From assembly GCA_946807835.1 (NCBI GenBank), contig OX327686.1, forward strand, positions 14,570,001 to 14,634,000: a DNA stretch of 64,000 nt, written 5' to 3'. How positions within the stretch are numbered: the first letter of the stretch is position 1; each line of letters starts with the position of its first letter. Source of the DNA: Ailanthus altissimus. Taxonomy: Eukaryota > Streptophyta > Magnoliopsida > Sapindales > Simaroubaceae. The notes beneath the pieces are model-generated. The model was not told where the DNA came from. It saw nothing but the letters and a program-made list of their open reading frames with translations, and ran no database searches. A program made the translations under genes and the position numbers. This document shows, piece by piece, positions 46,960 through 60,071 of this stretch.

Positions 46960-49900
46960 CTAGCATAACGGTCTGCATTGTCAGACAGAAAGAAAGAGGA
47001 AACAAAGAATATGAATTCCACCAATATACCAGTAATCAGCTTATCTCATTTAATCCAGAGAAACAGTGAGAAACATAAAAAGCAGTTTCATGACTGAACC
47101 AACCGGATGATACTTGATCAGAATCTGAAACTCTAGATCATGTCAATAATATATATCGAAGAAACAGTGAGAAACATAAAAAGCAGTTACAAAGAGACGT
47201 AGCAATTTTGGTTACTAAATTTTTTTTGATAATTTTGATATCAGTCTTTTTATTTAATAGGTTAAGTTTTAACTTTAAAAATTTATAGAATAAGACATCT
47301 ACATTCTTAAAATTTTATTTAAATGATAGTTTTACTTTTTATTTTCAAAATTACCAAAAGATTGTTTTCTTAATTTTTTTAATTTTCTCACTAGTTTAAA
47401 AAGAAAGTGAAGTTGTTAAAAAAAAATTTAAATATGATATTTGTATATAATAAGAAAGAAAATTATTAATATGAGAAAGAAAAATTGTTAAATAAAATAA
47501 CAAAGAGAAATAAAATAATAGAAAGAAGATAATACTATATTATTATGGTAGGTCTCATCAATAGTTAAATAATTTTAAAAAAAATACAATAATGACATAT
47601 TATCTTTAATTTTAATCATTAAATGAAATATAATCTAATAATTATAAACTTGTGAAAAAAAAAGAAATGTCATAAATCCTGTGCTTATATATATAATCAT
47701 ATTGTGTCATGATATAAAATGAACTTGCTAACATACAATGCAATATACTACTGTTTTATAACAACTTCAACGGCTCTGCCATATGGATCATCTATGGTTG
47801 ACAACACAACACACTTATTATAATTTCATCTCAAATTCCAACTTCTTCAACAAAATTTTTGACCAAAACTCTAATTGATTCCCAAATTTGATTCAAACTT
47901 GGTACGATGTTACATAACAATATTACACCATCATTTTTTCTAATCTTAAAATAATGTTTTTTTTGTAAAAAGTCCATTAAAAGCATAAAAAGCTCATCAA
48001 AGATATTTTTATAAATTCTCAACTTATGATTTTCCTCCCACTATAAGAAGAGGGTCCAAAGTCATTAATAAGATATAACTTTTTTTTTTTTTTCAAAAAC
48101 TACCCTCTTCCTTTCTTCAATTAATTTTCTCTAGCTTCTCTTTAAAAACCTACGATTAAAGCTTGGAATTAGAGATTCAATGAAGACCCATGAATCTCCA
48201 TTTGGCGCCGTGTGAGAATAAACATCAAGTAATAGGGTGATTCTTGGTTTCAAGCAAATAATTGATATATTTATCTCTCCTAAATTTTGGATTTCTAAGG
48301 TTTTTGGGTGTTTAAATTGCTTTGATTGGTAACAAAATGCTTTCGATCTGTATATTTCATTTGATGAAATTGGTAATTTCGTGATCTATTCCATAATTCT
48401 TTGATTAATTTTCAGTTGATGAAACTGTTAGATCTATCGGTGGATCTGTTAAATTATTTCATGAAATCTGTCTCTATTCCATGAAACTGATAAGCTGCTG
48501 AATTGTTAAATTTTGTTTCTGTTTTCACGAGAATAAAGGCATGATTAAGGTTGGATCTAGTGCCTATATATGAATATGTTTGGATCTGTGTGGTTATGGC
48601 AGTAATCAATTGAAAATGGCCACACATAAAAGTGATCCGTCTCCAATCCCATGCAAAAATAGCCACAGGCCAATGTTGATTTGTTATGGGCCATTGATTT
48701 CATCTGTCCGATTCTTTTTTTAGCCATGATTCTCAATCACGTGAATTTTAGTTATTATTTGCTTCCATGATAATCATTAGTAGCCATGAGATTTTGATGA
48801 CCAAGATTCGATGAACCATTAATTAATGGTGGTGATTGAGTTTGAATTGTTGCTTTCGAGATCATGTTTTCATGTTTCTATTTCATTATATGTGCTTCAT
48901 TAGTCGCAAATTATTTTACCATAAAGCAATTGATGGAAGTAGATTTTTTTTTTGAAAGGTTTCAATTGTAATATAAAAAAATAAGTTTATAATATTATAA
49001 TATAGATCTGTTGATATTTTTTAGATAATTATTAAAATATTATACATGAATAAAATAAATTATTTGTGATATTTTTAAATTTATTATTTTTGATGGAGAT
49101 ATAATAAGTCTTACAATAAAAATTATTTTATATGAATTATTATTTTTATTACAAACGAAAATATTTAATCTTAAAAAAAAATTTAATCTTATAAAAAAAA
49201 AATTTACCTCACAAAAAAATATAACTATTTTGTCAATAAAAGATAACTACTTCGTTAAAGAGAATAAAAAAATAAAAAAATCTGATCTTGATCTGATCCA
49301 TAAATGACCATCTGATCTGATTTCATTTAGCTTTTTTTATATTATTATTTTATATTGAACTAATCACAAATGAACCAATCACAATGATTACCATCTAACT
49401 ATTGTTTGATTATTATTCTTCTATTATTTTATTGTGACTCACTCATAATCATGAGTTCGTGACTATTTTATTTTCTCAATTAATTGTATCTTTGGTCCGA
49501 TCACATGATCTTTATCTCACAGTTAGCATCTAATCATACATATATATCACATGATTTTACTAGTTAACACCTGATCATGATTTTCGGTTAGTTATTATTT
49601 TTGATCATGATTCGGATTCGGCCATTTATTTTATTTATAGATACTTAGGCCTAGATCTATTTTTTGTTTCATAATCGTTTATAGAATTTGTGAAATTAGT
49701 TCTTGAGTTCCGCTTAAGATTGTGATTTGCTTGGTGTAATTGTGGAAAAATTGATCTAAAAAAATCATGAAATCTCTGGCTGTTGGCTATGTGGCGACCT
49801 GTTCGGCCGTGGATTGGTCTTGAAATGAAAATACTGCTTTTTCCTTTATTTTTTTTTTATGTAGTCGAACATTATAATAATGCTCATTATGATTTAACCG

Positions 49901-50342
49901 TTTTATATTATTATGATGATCGTTCATCATGATCTTTTTTAATATATTATTTTCTGAGCATAATTACAACACCTGTCTGTTCATCTAGACATAGAGGTAT
50001 TAACACTGTCACTTATGAGGTTTGCACAATTTACACTGTAACGGTGATTATTGTGTTAATTATACTGTAATATCCTTTATCAATCTTCGGTTATTTTTTT
50101 GTTAACACCGTTTAAATATTTAAGTAATACATAATTTGTGTTGAGGTGATTTTTTAGCGCCAATTTTTTCTCCTATTGTCTCTCATTTTGCTTATGCAAG
50201 ACATAATAAATAGTCACATCGAACGATTGAAATGTTAAAATAAAAAAAAAAAATTTATTTGAAATCTTTACACTGTCACCCTTGGGATTTTATTTGCATT
50301 ATTAAAAAGTTATCCAAGAATCCAAATGTTAATTTTATTTAA
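46960..50342. other. A+T-rich intergenic region
   Basis: No gene. The missing PDAT N-terminal exon is not found here. At 48,201-48,216 TTTGGCGCCGTGTGAG resembles the primer-binding site of Athila/Tat-type gypsy elements, but no LTR pair or coding region supports it. 47,200-47,700 and 48,950-49,270 are nearly pure A/T. Confidence 0.55.
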
Positions 50343-50343
50343 T

Positions 50344-50460
50344 GCACCTCTAATTTCTCATTTTACTATTACCTTAAAACTTGCACCTCTAATTTCTCAT
50401 TTTACTATTACTTTAAAACTTGCACCTCTAATTTCTCATTTTACTATTACTTTAAAACTT
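50344..50460 (+). repeat. Three tandem copies of a 39-bp unit
   Basis: Units start at 50344, 50383 and 50422. Each begins GCACCTCTAATTTCTCATTT and differs by at most one base. The unit is a multiple of three, so the small frame at 50326-50514 encodes a 13-residue repeat, but it has no other coding support. Confidence 0.95.
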
Positions 50461-51793
50461 GCAAAGAAGAAAGCCAAAAGAAATAGAGACACAAAGCAAG
50501 TTAAAGAAGGATAAACTAGCACGATGAGTAAGCGGCCTGAAATATTATTCCTTCATTAAAAATATTAACAAAAAGTTAAAAATTGTTGATAAAAAGTTGT
50601 TATTATAGTAAACTTATTTATAATGAAAGGATGTATTATAGAAGAAAATTCATAATGAATATTATAATACCGTAACTTCATTATGCATAATTTTTTTTTT
50701 AATGTGGTTAAAGTTTCAGTCATATTAATGTGTTTTGGATAATTGTTGTTAATATTAGTGAAATAGAGTTGTTTGTGTACTTTGTAATTACATTCTCTCT
50801 TTTTTTAAAAAGAAAACTGAAGTAATGTGAGCATTTTAAGAATGTCTATTTATTTAGAAATAAAAAAAATATTAAAAATTAAGCTTAAATTTTTTAAAGT
50901 CTTTTTTGAAGTCAATTTGGACTCTTCTATAATATTACCTCCTCTTGTTTATTTTCTTTTATGGATTTGAATTTTGGGCCTCTTAATTGTTTTTAGTCTA
51001 CTTATTTTAAAAATAAAATGGGCATATTTTTAGTTTAAAATTTTTTTGGGTGTTCTAAAAAAATTTTAATAAAAATATTTTAAAACCCAATAATTTTAAT
51101 AAAATTGGATAAATAAAATTGAACCAAAATTAAAAGGATTTTGAGCTAACTTTGAATTTGTAAATACATAAAATTAGTCCAAAAATAAATTTTGATTAAA
51201 TTTGGGGACCTATTAACAAATATCTCAAAGTTCTCTAAGCAAATTATGATTACCCAAGTCCCTGAGGGGGCTGAGTGAAATAAAATAATTCTGTTAAGGT
51301 CATTTGTATAATTTACACACTTTTATAGATTAATTTGTAACATACGCAAAATATTTTAATTATATCGAAATTAATTAAAAATGAAGGGGTCTAAATAATT
51401 TTTTCAAATAAAAACCATCTTTCTACCCAGCCGCGCCTTTCTTTCCTTTTTTTCTTTTTCCTTTTTTTAATTATTACAATCAAAATAATAAAATACATAT
51501 TCTTTAGATTACAAATAAAAACCCTAAATTATTTATTTAGCTTACAAAAAAATCTAAAAAATCACAAAGAATTAACCTAACCAAAAGAAGAAATTACAAT
51601 ACAATTTCATCACCCTCTCTTGTTACAATTACTAGAAAAAATATAAACAATTATCTAACCATGAATTATTGGGCATAACCATTCATCACATAATTAATAA
51701 AAATAACAATATAGATTAGTATGCAATTGGTATCATAATAAATAATTATTACCATACACAAAATACATTATACATGTACTATGAAATAAGGTA
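50461..51793. other. A+T-rich intergenic region
   Basis: No gene seen. 51,640-51,790 may be the 5' internal leader of the truncated element whose primer-binding site is at 51,794, but no gag frame is visible. Confidence 0.5.
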
Positions 51794-51805
51794 GCTCTGA
51801 TACCA
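51794..51805 (-). promoter_or_regulatory. Primer-binding site and start of an antisense LTR
   Basis: The reverse complement reads TGGTATCAGAGC, exact for initiator tRNA-Met. Two bases to the right on the plus strand an LTR end begins at 51808 (TGTTGATATT, or CAACA on the minus strand). The LTR reads rightwards past a GCAGCAGAAG motif near its end, like other Copia LTRs here. Its far end is uncertain (possibly near 52,300-52,700). The internal region to the left is lost. Confidence 0.75.
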
Positions 51806-52319
51806 GTTGTTGATATTAAATAATTTTTTTTTTGTTTATAAAAATAAATGCAGCAGAAGTCAGATTGTCTTATTCATAATTACATGTATATGAATAGAAG
51901 ATTACCTCAATTCCTCGTTATGACAGATCTTGAATTGATTGGCTGTAATCTTCTCTACTATCCTCAATCTTTAAACTCAACGTGTGTGGGCACGTGAATC
52001 TTTCTTAATCTCTAAAAATACTAATACCCAAATATAAGAGAATGGTATTAATTAAATTCTTTTTCCAAGTAAGAATACGTAAAAGAATTGTTTCTCTATA
52101 TGGTTGTTTTATTCTTTACTGCTCCATACCTCCCATATATATAGGAATCTCCTTTGGGTATTTAGAATTTAATTAGGATTAGGAAATTAAAGTTTGATTA
52201 GGATTTGAGCTAGTAGCGGGACTGCAAGACCTATGGCTTCCTAACTCCAACTTAAAAAGCATGATCCTTATTAACTCATAATACATCAATTCTTCTAAGT
52301 TAACCCAAGGCTACCCACT

Positions 52320-52584
52320 TAAAGGAATATCAGAGTACCCCGTCATTTCTTTCGCCTTCCCGAGGCTCGCACCTAGAACCATATGGGGTTCTAAGGCCTT
52401 GGACCCCCTCTACCAGAGGTGCTTTCCAAGGGCCTTAGAACCCCATATGGTTTTGCATGCGAGCCTCGGGAAGGCAAAAGAAATGAGGGGGTACTCTGAT
52501 ATTCCTTTGAGTAGGTAGCCTCCTGCTAGTGTAGGGAGGGGCCCCACTCTGCTAGTTGAGGAGTGAGGGCCCACATGATGTATA
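52320..52584. mobile_element. Head-to-head pair of tRNA-derived SINE copies forming a palindrome
   Basis: The left arm (about 52,322-52,412, minus sense) and right arm (about 52,420-52,584, plus sense) share GCCTTAGAACCCCATATGG, GAGCCTCGGGAAGGC and TACTCTGATATTCCTTT as inverted copies around ACCAGAGGTG. The right arm continues to the SINE 3' end (GAGTGAGGGCCCA). The same sequence occurs singly at 62,575. Box A is lost at the join. Confidence 0.85.
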
Positions 52585-54272
52585 TAAATCAAGTGTACCA
52601 ACAAATTGCTCATTCTTATCTTATCTTTATAAGACAAGTATCTTATCTCTATAAGACAAATAAAGAGATGTGTAGCGGAACATTTCTAATTGTTAATAAA
52701 TAATGCCAGAAAAAGTAAATGACTATTAACCCTGTGGTAGAGAAGTGTAGGGACTGGGTCAAGGAGCTTGTTAGTTGTGAATAAATAGTTTCATTACTTT
52801 GGTGAGGCTCCGACGTCCATTGAATGAATGCCTTTAATAAAACCTTAGCAGCTACGAATCAAACTCAATGAGTGCACGATTATCGGCTAAATTTCAGAGA
52901 AACTGGTATTGTACAACATGGCTGGTGAATCTTGTCGAGAAAACTCGTTGACAGAGAAAGGACCAGGCAAAAACAAGGCTCGCTAGAGAGGGGAAAAATG
53001 ATGCTACTCAGAGAATCTGCATTGTTGGAACCAACTCGGCCCGAATAGTAATGCAGCTTCCCCAAAGGATCCTCAACGGATTGCTGGCCGAAAAAACCAA
53101 AGAGGCAAACCAAGGTTTAAACAAACCTATAAAAAACCAGAAAACTAAAGTAATAAAGTATAAGATCTAAGCCTACAAAATAGAACAGCAGAGGAAAAGC
53201 TGCTGGAGAAGAAGCTGATGACCTCCACTTCGGTGAAGACGATGACTAAAAACTGGATTGATGAAAAATTCTTTCTGTGAAAAATGTATTGTTGAGTCAT
53301 TTAAATATGCAAAATTTTGACATTCAATAAGTGTCCTTTAACAAAGATTATGTAACAAGCTTCATTAAAATAATTAGGAATATTATAAAAGAGAGAAGTG
53401 TCTAAGGAATTGTTTAAAGCATATCAAATAAGCATTGATAAAATAATCACGTACTTAAAAGTTTTTGGACAAGTAACAATTATACTTAGATACGTGTCCA
53501 ATTAGAGAGGCCCCAACGTAGAGGTCATCCATAATCTTCTTGGACCGAGTTGTATCCATCTCGAGAGGCCCCAAATGGAGCTCATCCAAAATCTTTGAGA
53601 GTAGTTAGATGAAGCTTATAGAGCACAATAATGTGCAATGAAATTAGTAAGATGATGTACTAAAGACTCATTGACGTTACTACTGCATTATATGGATGTG
53701 CTCGAAAAAGAATCCAGGCACTTGGACTTTGTTTAACATCTTATATTTATTTTATGCAAGTGATGTATAATTATTGCCACTGTGTTCGACTTTTCAATTC
53801 TTATAATGTTTAATATGTTAGTGACAAAGGTAGTTGGTGAATTGGGTTATCTTAACACCATAACATGGAAATATAAATTCATTTTATACTATGTTTTCAT
53901 AAATCTGTTATCCAATCTAAAAAACTAATTTATGTTTGATTTTCCTTTTTAACTATATTTTTTAGTGTTTATGTTACTATTTATGAACTGTTGTTATTAG
54001 TTTAACATTGGAAATTAATTGAACTTTGATGAGAAGAATTCTAGTGAAATTAAAATTTGTTATAGAATTTTGATTACTTTTGATGTTTTCATGATTTTTG
54101 AAATGAAATTAAATTTTATAAAGAACACTAGAAGCAATGAAAGAAAAAGGAATATAGTAAAATGTGTTACAAGGCAATATAAAAACAAATTAAATAAAGG
54201 CTTGTACAAATTGAAATACATTCGTAAAGAAGATGGTGTGCAACATAATCCGTTACTAATATAATATTATAT
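52585..54272. other. Spacer, no gene recognised
   Basis: 52,607-52,707 is homologous to 62,978-63,058 (ATCTTATCTCTATAAGA and AATTGTTAATAAATAATGC-like blocks). 52,740-53,280 is more balanced in base composition and could be part of an old element, but no domain is recognisable. The frame at 54019-54264 is A/T-driven and unassigned. Confidence 0.5.
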
Positions 54273-54515
54273 TTATTTAACATTTACCGACTCATTTCCC
54301 TGCTCCTTTTCAAATGCAAGAGCCTCAGCAGCTGCTCTTTTAGTATGCGGGCCTCCACGATGATGCATAATTTCTAAAACTTTAGTGATGCAAATGCTTA
54401 TCAAATGCAAAGAATTCAACTTACTAAACTTAGAAAAATATGCATGCAATTCCAAAAATCTCATTCTAAAAATGAACTTTTTAACTAAAACTTCAAAAAC
54501 CGAGCTCTGATACCA
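54273..54515 (-). pseudogene. Gypsy-2 leader with gag start, truncated
   Basis: The minus strand gives a primer-binding site TGGTATCAGAGC (54504-54515) followed by a leader. A possible gag start lies near 54,372 (MHHRGGPHTKRAAAEALAFE), running to a stop at 54,273. A basic start a short way after the primer-binding site is typical of Ty3/gypsy gag, but only about 30 residues remain before similarity ends. Confidence 0.6.
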
Positions 54516-54518
54516 CTC

Positions 54519-57315
54519 TGACAGGACCCAACCTAAGACCCTCTACTATAGATCCCAGCGGCCCTGCCGGGCACCCCGACGGAAGTTCCTCCGACCTAAT
54601 GGGTAAGTTGAGAAATTCCGCGAGGCGAACCCCTTTTTAATTCTTGCTACTACTGAGAAGATCTTGTAATATACATGAAAATGACAATCTTAATTATTTT
54701 TAAAAAAAGGGACTGAATTTTCTCTGTTTTTCGAAAAATCCATATCAAACCTGCAAAAAAATTCCACTTCTATTTCCAATACATCTCAATACTACCAATT
54801 CGGATCTCCGGTCCTTTCCAAATCAAGTCCAACACAACTCAATTATTCATTTGAATCACAAAATAGACATAATTATAAAAAGTAAAAACGATCATCATAA
54901 AATTTAAATCTTTTCTTCTTGGTTCAAAATATATATACAAATATACATGCCTAAAAACTATTATGCATAAAGTAAAGAGTGCTATTTAGCACATTTACAT
55001 GTACAAAAAATGATCTTCGAATTCGGCCCACTACTCGGCAATAGGAGAATCAGCAGCTTGCGTACCGAGACCTGCACCTGGAAAAGGGGTTCAGAAAACA
55101 TAAAACATAAAACACAAACGGGTGAGCTAAAGGAGCTCTGTGAGTGCAAATAAAATTTCAATAAAATAACATCATGTATAGATAGCAAATTCTAAAGTTC
55201 ATGCAGAAATCATGCTTCTAAAACTGATGTAAAACTGTAAAACGGTTTCTACCATCACATGCTATTGAAATCTTACCGAGCGGGTTTTATCTACATCTTT
55301 GGAAAACTATATTCCGAATCTGTATAAAATAATAACTGCTAGTGTGCATATAAATGCATAAATGCTATTGGTAAATCGAAACTAGTAAAATCCTCGCTCG
55401 GCCATTTTCTTTCTAAACTATACCAATGGTAACCTTAAAACTCTATACCCACGCAGCGACTCAACTAGCACTGCACACGTGAGTAGGTCACGGGGCACCT
55501 CAACTAGCAGCACCCACAGTGACATCTCAAGACATCTCACTGGCTATGCAGCAAAATCCTACATCGCATGCATATAGCGAGACAATACCCCGTACACATA
55601 GAGCCACTCACATGACTCAACTTCCTGACTTCCCGGAGTTAGTGACACACCCCCAAGACCTGCCCATGTGCACGGGATATACATGCTGGGTCTAATACAA
55701 TCATCACCACTATAATCTGAGGGTACCAATGGCCTTAACAACGAATGCATAAATTTTAAAGCTGTTTCTCAATTCGAACATGTAAAGGCATGTCTATGAA
55801 CATATATCAAGATCATAAATCATGGTTATGCATCGAAAGCTCATAAAACATGCATATTCATTATGCAAAAACATAATAAACGAAAAGTAAAAGAAATGAC
55901 AGATTTCCACTCATAACCGCTCCACGCTCAATTTCGCTCCCGATTTCTGCTCCCGTTATTGCTCTCGATTATCTTCACCTACGCGCCATAAATGACATTT
56001 AGAACCAAATCGAATGCTAGAATCTCATTTAACTACTAAATGCCCTAATCGGCATACAAAGCCCGGATGTAAACTACTTCCCGATTTTTATTTACGGAGC
56101 CATTTAATCTAATCTATCTCATCATCCGGTGCCCTGAAAATTATTTAACGCCTTATAATCTTGGTTGGACATAATTGCCCTTCACCTTTCCAAAATGAAC
56201 AATTGTGTCCCATTATCTTCATTTTTGATTTTTTCATCAACATATACATTCAATTTACAATATGCACCATTTACACACAATAATTCATTCAAAACATCAC
56301 TCAATCCTTAACTTCCCTAAAGTGGCAGAATTCCACCCTAGGTTCCAACACATTCCTTTTCTCACTTTCTTGTTCCAATTACAACAAAATCAAGCTAATT
56401 TCATTCTAAAGCCCTAATTACAACCAATTGAAATCTCTACAACAAAATCACCAAAAACCCTAATTCTTACCTTGCCAATTTCTTCAAATTGATGACTCCT
56501 TCATGCTCTACACTAAAATTCAACTCAATCTAAGCCAAGAATACACATAAGAATGTCAATTGGAGCATTCTTGAAAGTTCACTTATCAAACTCATAAAAC
56601 AATGCTTTTCTTACCTCTTTTTCTTGAATTTCCACTAATTGAGGCTTCAATTGAGCTTAGGGATTCATATGTAACCTTATCTTAGCTTGATTACACATGA
56701 AAAATCATGAAAAATCATGAAAAAAAACTGAAATTTCATTGTAGCAACACCTTCCCCCCTTGCACGAATTTGCTCTCTTTTGCTCTAAGTGTTTGCCTTT
56801 CATCTCTTGAAAATTCTGCAACCTTCCAACATATATATAGTGCTCCTTTAATTGACCATTTTGCCCTTCAACTTACTCAAAACTTCTAATTTGCCATTAG
56901 TTCAAATGAAAAGATTTAATTGGTTTCTTTATAACTATCTAGTTAGAATAGTCAAAAGAACTAACTAGAGTTTTCAACTTGGGAATCCATGAGATTGTTT
57001 CTAATTGGTCCATTGCTTAATATATGGATTGTATTTCTCAACAAAGGCTTGTTCCATTCATAACCCTTAAATGAAAATTCATGTAGTAAATTAGGATTTC
57101 CTTTTCTAAGCCAATAGAGAAAAATCACAAAAATATTTTAGGGTCGTCCGGCGCACTGATCGAGTGTGAAATTACCAAATTATGTATAATATCTCTCACG
57201 TGCACTATAAAGGGAATATTTCTAATAGGGTTAAAATTGAGTAACCCTACGGTGTCTTATGTGCTTTATACCAAAATCTAGGCGCCAATACTACTAATAG
57301 GGATTGGATATTACA
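54519..57315 (-). repeat. LTR of a second Ty3/gypsy element (Gypsy-2)
   Basis: On the minus strand it begins TGTAATATCC (57315) and ends GGGTCCTGTCA (54519), three bases before the primer-binding site. Length is 2,797 bp. TG...CA ends, the adjacent primer-binding site and the gag stub make it the 5' LTR of a truncated antisense element. It is unrelated in body to the gypsy LTR at 30,316 apart from the TGTAATA start. No partner LTR lies in the window, and I cannot assign a target duplication. Confidence 0.85.
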
Positions 57316-57890
57316 TAGTAGTTTCAAAATACGTAACTCAAAGTGGCAAACAATAGTGGTCTTTCTGTATGACTGTAACTATTGTACCTTGATTACATCA
57401 CTGGACATTACATTGGCGGAAGTTGACTCAACGCATACTTCCTTAACACCTATGGTGTACCATAGATGGCATATCCTTTCTTACTTACCCTCTAAGCAAA
57501 ATCATATTAGATACACTTCTAGAAATTACAACTTGGGCATGGAGATTCGAGCTTTTCATTTTAGTGAAGGCATATTTCTACACCTTTGTCAACATGTGAA
57601 TGCCTTCTTCGTACTATACTATGACGAACTAGTATTACAATAGTATTTTTAATGTTCATTTTGCTTTAAATGTAACGTTTTCATAAATTGAAAGTTTTTA
57701 TTTGTGTTTTGACGTATATTGTAACATTGCTGATCTACGTTTCATAAGGCATGGGTGAATGTTGTCAACACTTATTATTGTTGCCACAATGGCTATTATG
57801 TAAACTAACCATTGGCTTCTATTGGAGTCGGCAATGGACTACATTATTCTCAACTATATACGTAGACAGCCACCGTATATGGTGAAAGTG
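57316..57890 (+). other. Spacer with one unassigned 95-codon open frame
   Basis: An open frame at 57356-57643 (MVFLYDCNYCTLITSLDITL...) has balanced codons relative to the surrounding A/T-rich DNA, but I recognise no domain. It could be an exon of an old transposon gene. No splice, promoter or homology evidence is visible. Confidence 0.3.
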
Positions 57891-60071
57891 TGTTATATAT
57901 AGGGTGAGTGTGTAAAATTTAAATTAATGTACACATCACACATGCATAATTTATGCAGCGGAATATAAATCAAATAACTCATTACACTAATGAGATAATA
58001 GGGAACTCACTCTTGAAGTATGTTTTGTGCAGTTCTAGTTGAAGACTAGGTGGGATTCTTTGAGCTAGAATGGCAGCCTCCTTTTGTAGGCTGAAATTTT
58101 GATTAAAGTAACACTTGCTTCGCGAATTATTACTCATGCCTTTCTTTATATGTATTACTATTCTTACTTCTTATGCTCACTCATGTTAAACAAATGAATT
58201 TAGGACTCTATATATAATCTTTGCTGCCTCAAGTTCATCTAATTGCAATAAAAAGAATGGCCTTTAATTAACAAGCATGATAATGCATCAAATATGCATT
58301 GTCATACTTGTTTAAAATGAAAAAATAGCAAGATGATATATATGGCTTTATGTAAAGGGAAATTAGTGGCCTTTCATTGTTTAATAATTTCTATAACAAA
58401 ATAGCTCATGCTTGAAATATAGATTAGTGTCTAAATGAATAAGTTAGTCGAATAAAAAAAAATTGAGTGGCCAGGTGTTGCTTAATTCACGCCAGCTCAT
58501 GTTAAAAGTATGACTAAGTATGCAATTATGCCTAAATTGTTGCCACTGCATGAATTATTCATTTTGACCAAATTATTCATTTTGATGCCACCTTTATAAT
58601 TTGTTTCAATTGGCCAAATTATATATTAATACTTAATAAAATAATGGGTCAATTAAACATGCCATGTGTCATGCTATTACAAATTAATGACATGAAATGT
58701 GGCATCCAATGGAAAGGATAAAGTGACAAGTTTCGCTTGTCAAGATCCTGGACTTAACACTTAAAACCTGTCAATTTTTCGAGAGACCCTAAAATAATTC
58801 TAGCTTATTGAGAATTCCCTGATCGAACCACTTGATCCAGTGCACAATCCTAGTGCACAGTGAGTACACTTCATATAGTGAGACTCCCTAAGTTCACACT
58901 CATTTTATCTTGCAGAATTTTTCATAACTCTAAAAATGATGCCCCATACACATGTTATGGAAATAACAAAATGGCACGTTGAACCATACAAGTTGAGGTT
59001 AATATATATTTGTATAATCCATTCGTTATATATATCCTAGGAGAGCAGAGACATAGATCATCACTGTCAAGTCTCCATATGCTTAACTCTATAACTTATC
59101 TCCAGATTCGTATTCCCATAAATAATATCCGCAAACACTTTTGCGATACTGTTTCTCTCACGGGAAACACTTTTCCTGGATTTATTACTTATGGTCAAAA
59201 GATTTTTTGAAATACAATCTTGGAGCATTTAGTATGCAACTTACCCATAAAAGCTAATAGATCCCATATCTATACACACCAGACTCCATGAGCATCAGAT
59301 TATACCTAATAAAACCTAGTGATCAGACAATGAAAGGTCTTTTATATGTGTGGAACTTAAGTATGATGGATCACTCATAATCCCACCGTGGTGCTTAGGT
59401 CAAAGGACCACTAAGCTTAAGGAGTCTATTTAGTATCTAATACTATTTAAATCGAAAGCATCCTCCATTGATGACTTTATAGGATGTCTATTAAAAATCC
59501 TAATTGAGTCTGTTCACTACCCAGACCTCACTGAATACCTGCATGTCTATACGAGCTTCTACTAAGCTCATGGTCTGTTAAGACTAATAATCTAGACCAT
59601 TCGGTTATAGACATACACCAATCTATGTTTAATAAGATTTTCACTAACAAACCCTCATCAGTGAAAATAGATCAGGAACATAAAGTTCAAGAACATACTT
59701 TCACATTGACATTCTTAGCCTTATTTACAACCTTTTACAACTACGTCATTGCTAATATACCCTTAGGTCTTTGTCACATTTTAGACAAGGCTCTAACTCT
59801 TTAGATTTCACTGACTCTTATAACCTGCTAACTCTTAATAGTGCAACTCTTAGAGATTATAACTTTTAGCGTTACTAACTCTTAGTACTGCTCTAAACTC
59901 CTTTAGACTAAATTTGAACTCTCCAAGATCGTACAATATCTGAATTGTTACAAACTTCTCACCATATATATATTTAATATTAAAGATTTTATAGAAAATC
60001 TTTATTGTATAAATATTAAACAATTAATATTCATACAATAATAGAATGGCATATAAGCATAATTTTCAATA
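57891..60071 (-). repeat. Copia-2 3' LTR (copy D)
   Basis: 2,181 bp from TGTTATATATAGGG to TTTTCAATA (expected CAACA, mutated). It is homologous to LTRs A, B and C (GACCATACAAGTTGAGGTT-like block at about 58,985, GATGGATCACTCATAATC at 59,366). The adjacent polypurine tract on the minus strand (GAGCAAGTAGGAGT, 60072-60085) and the antisense pol beyond show it is the 3' LTR and give this family its coding partner. Confidence 0.92.

Noticed and set aside
48201..48216. TTTGGCGCCGTGTGAG, resembling an Athila/Tat primer-binding site
   Set aside because: No LTR end, gag start or partner LTR could be found around it. Too short to call.
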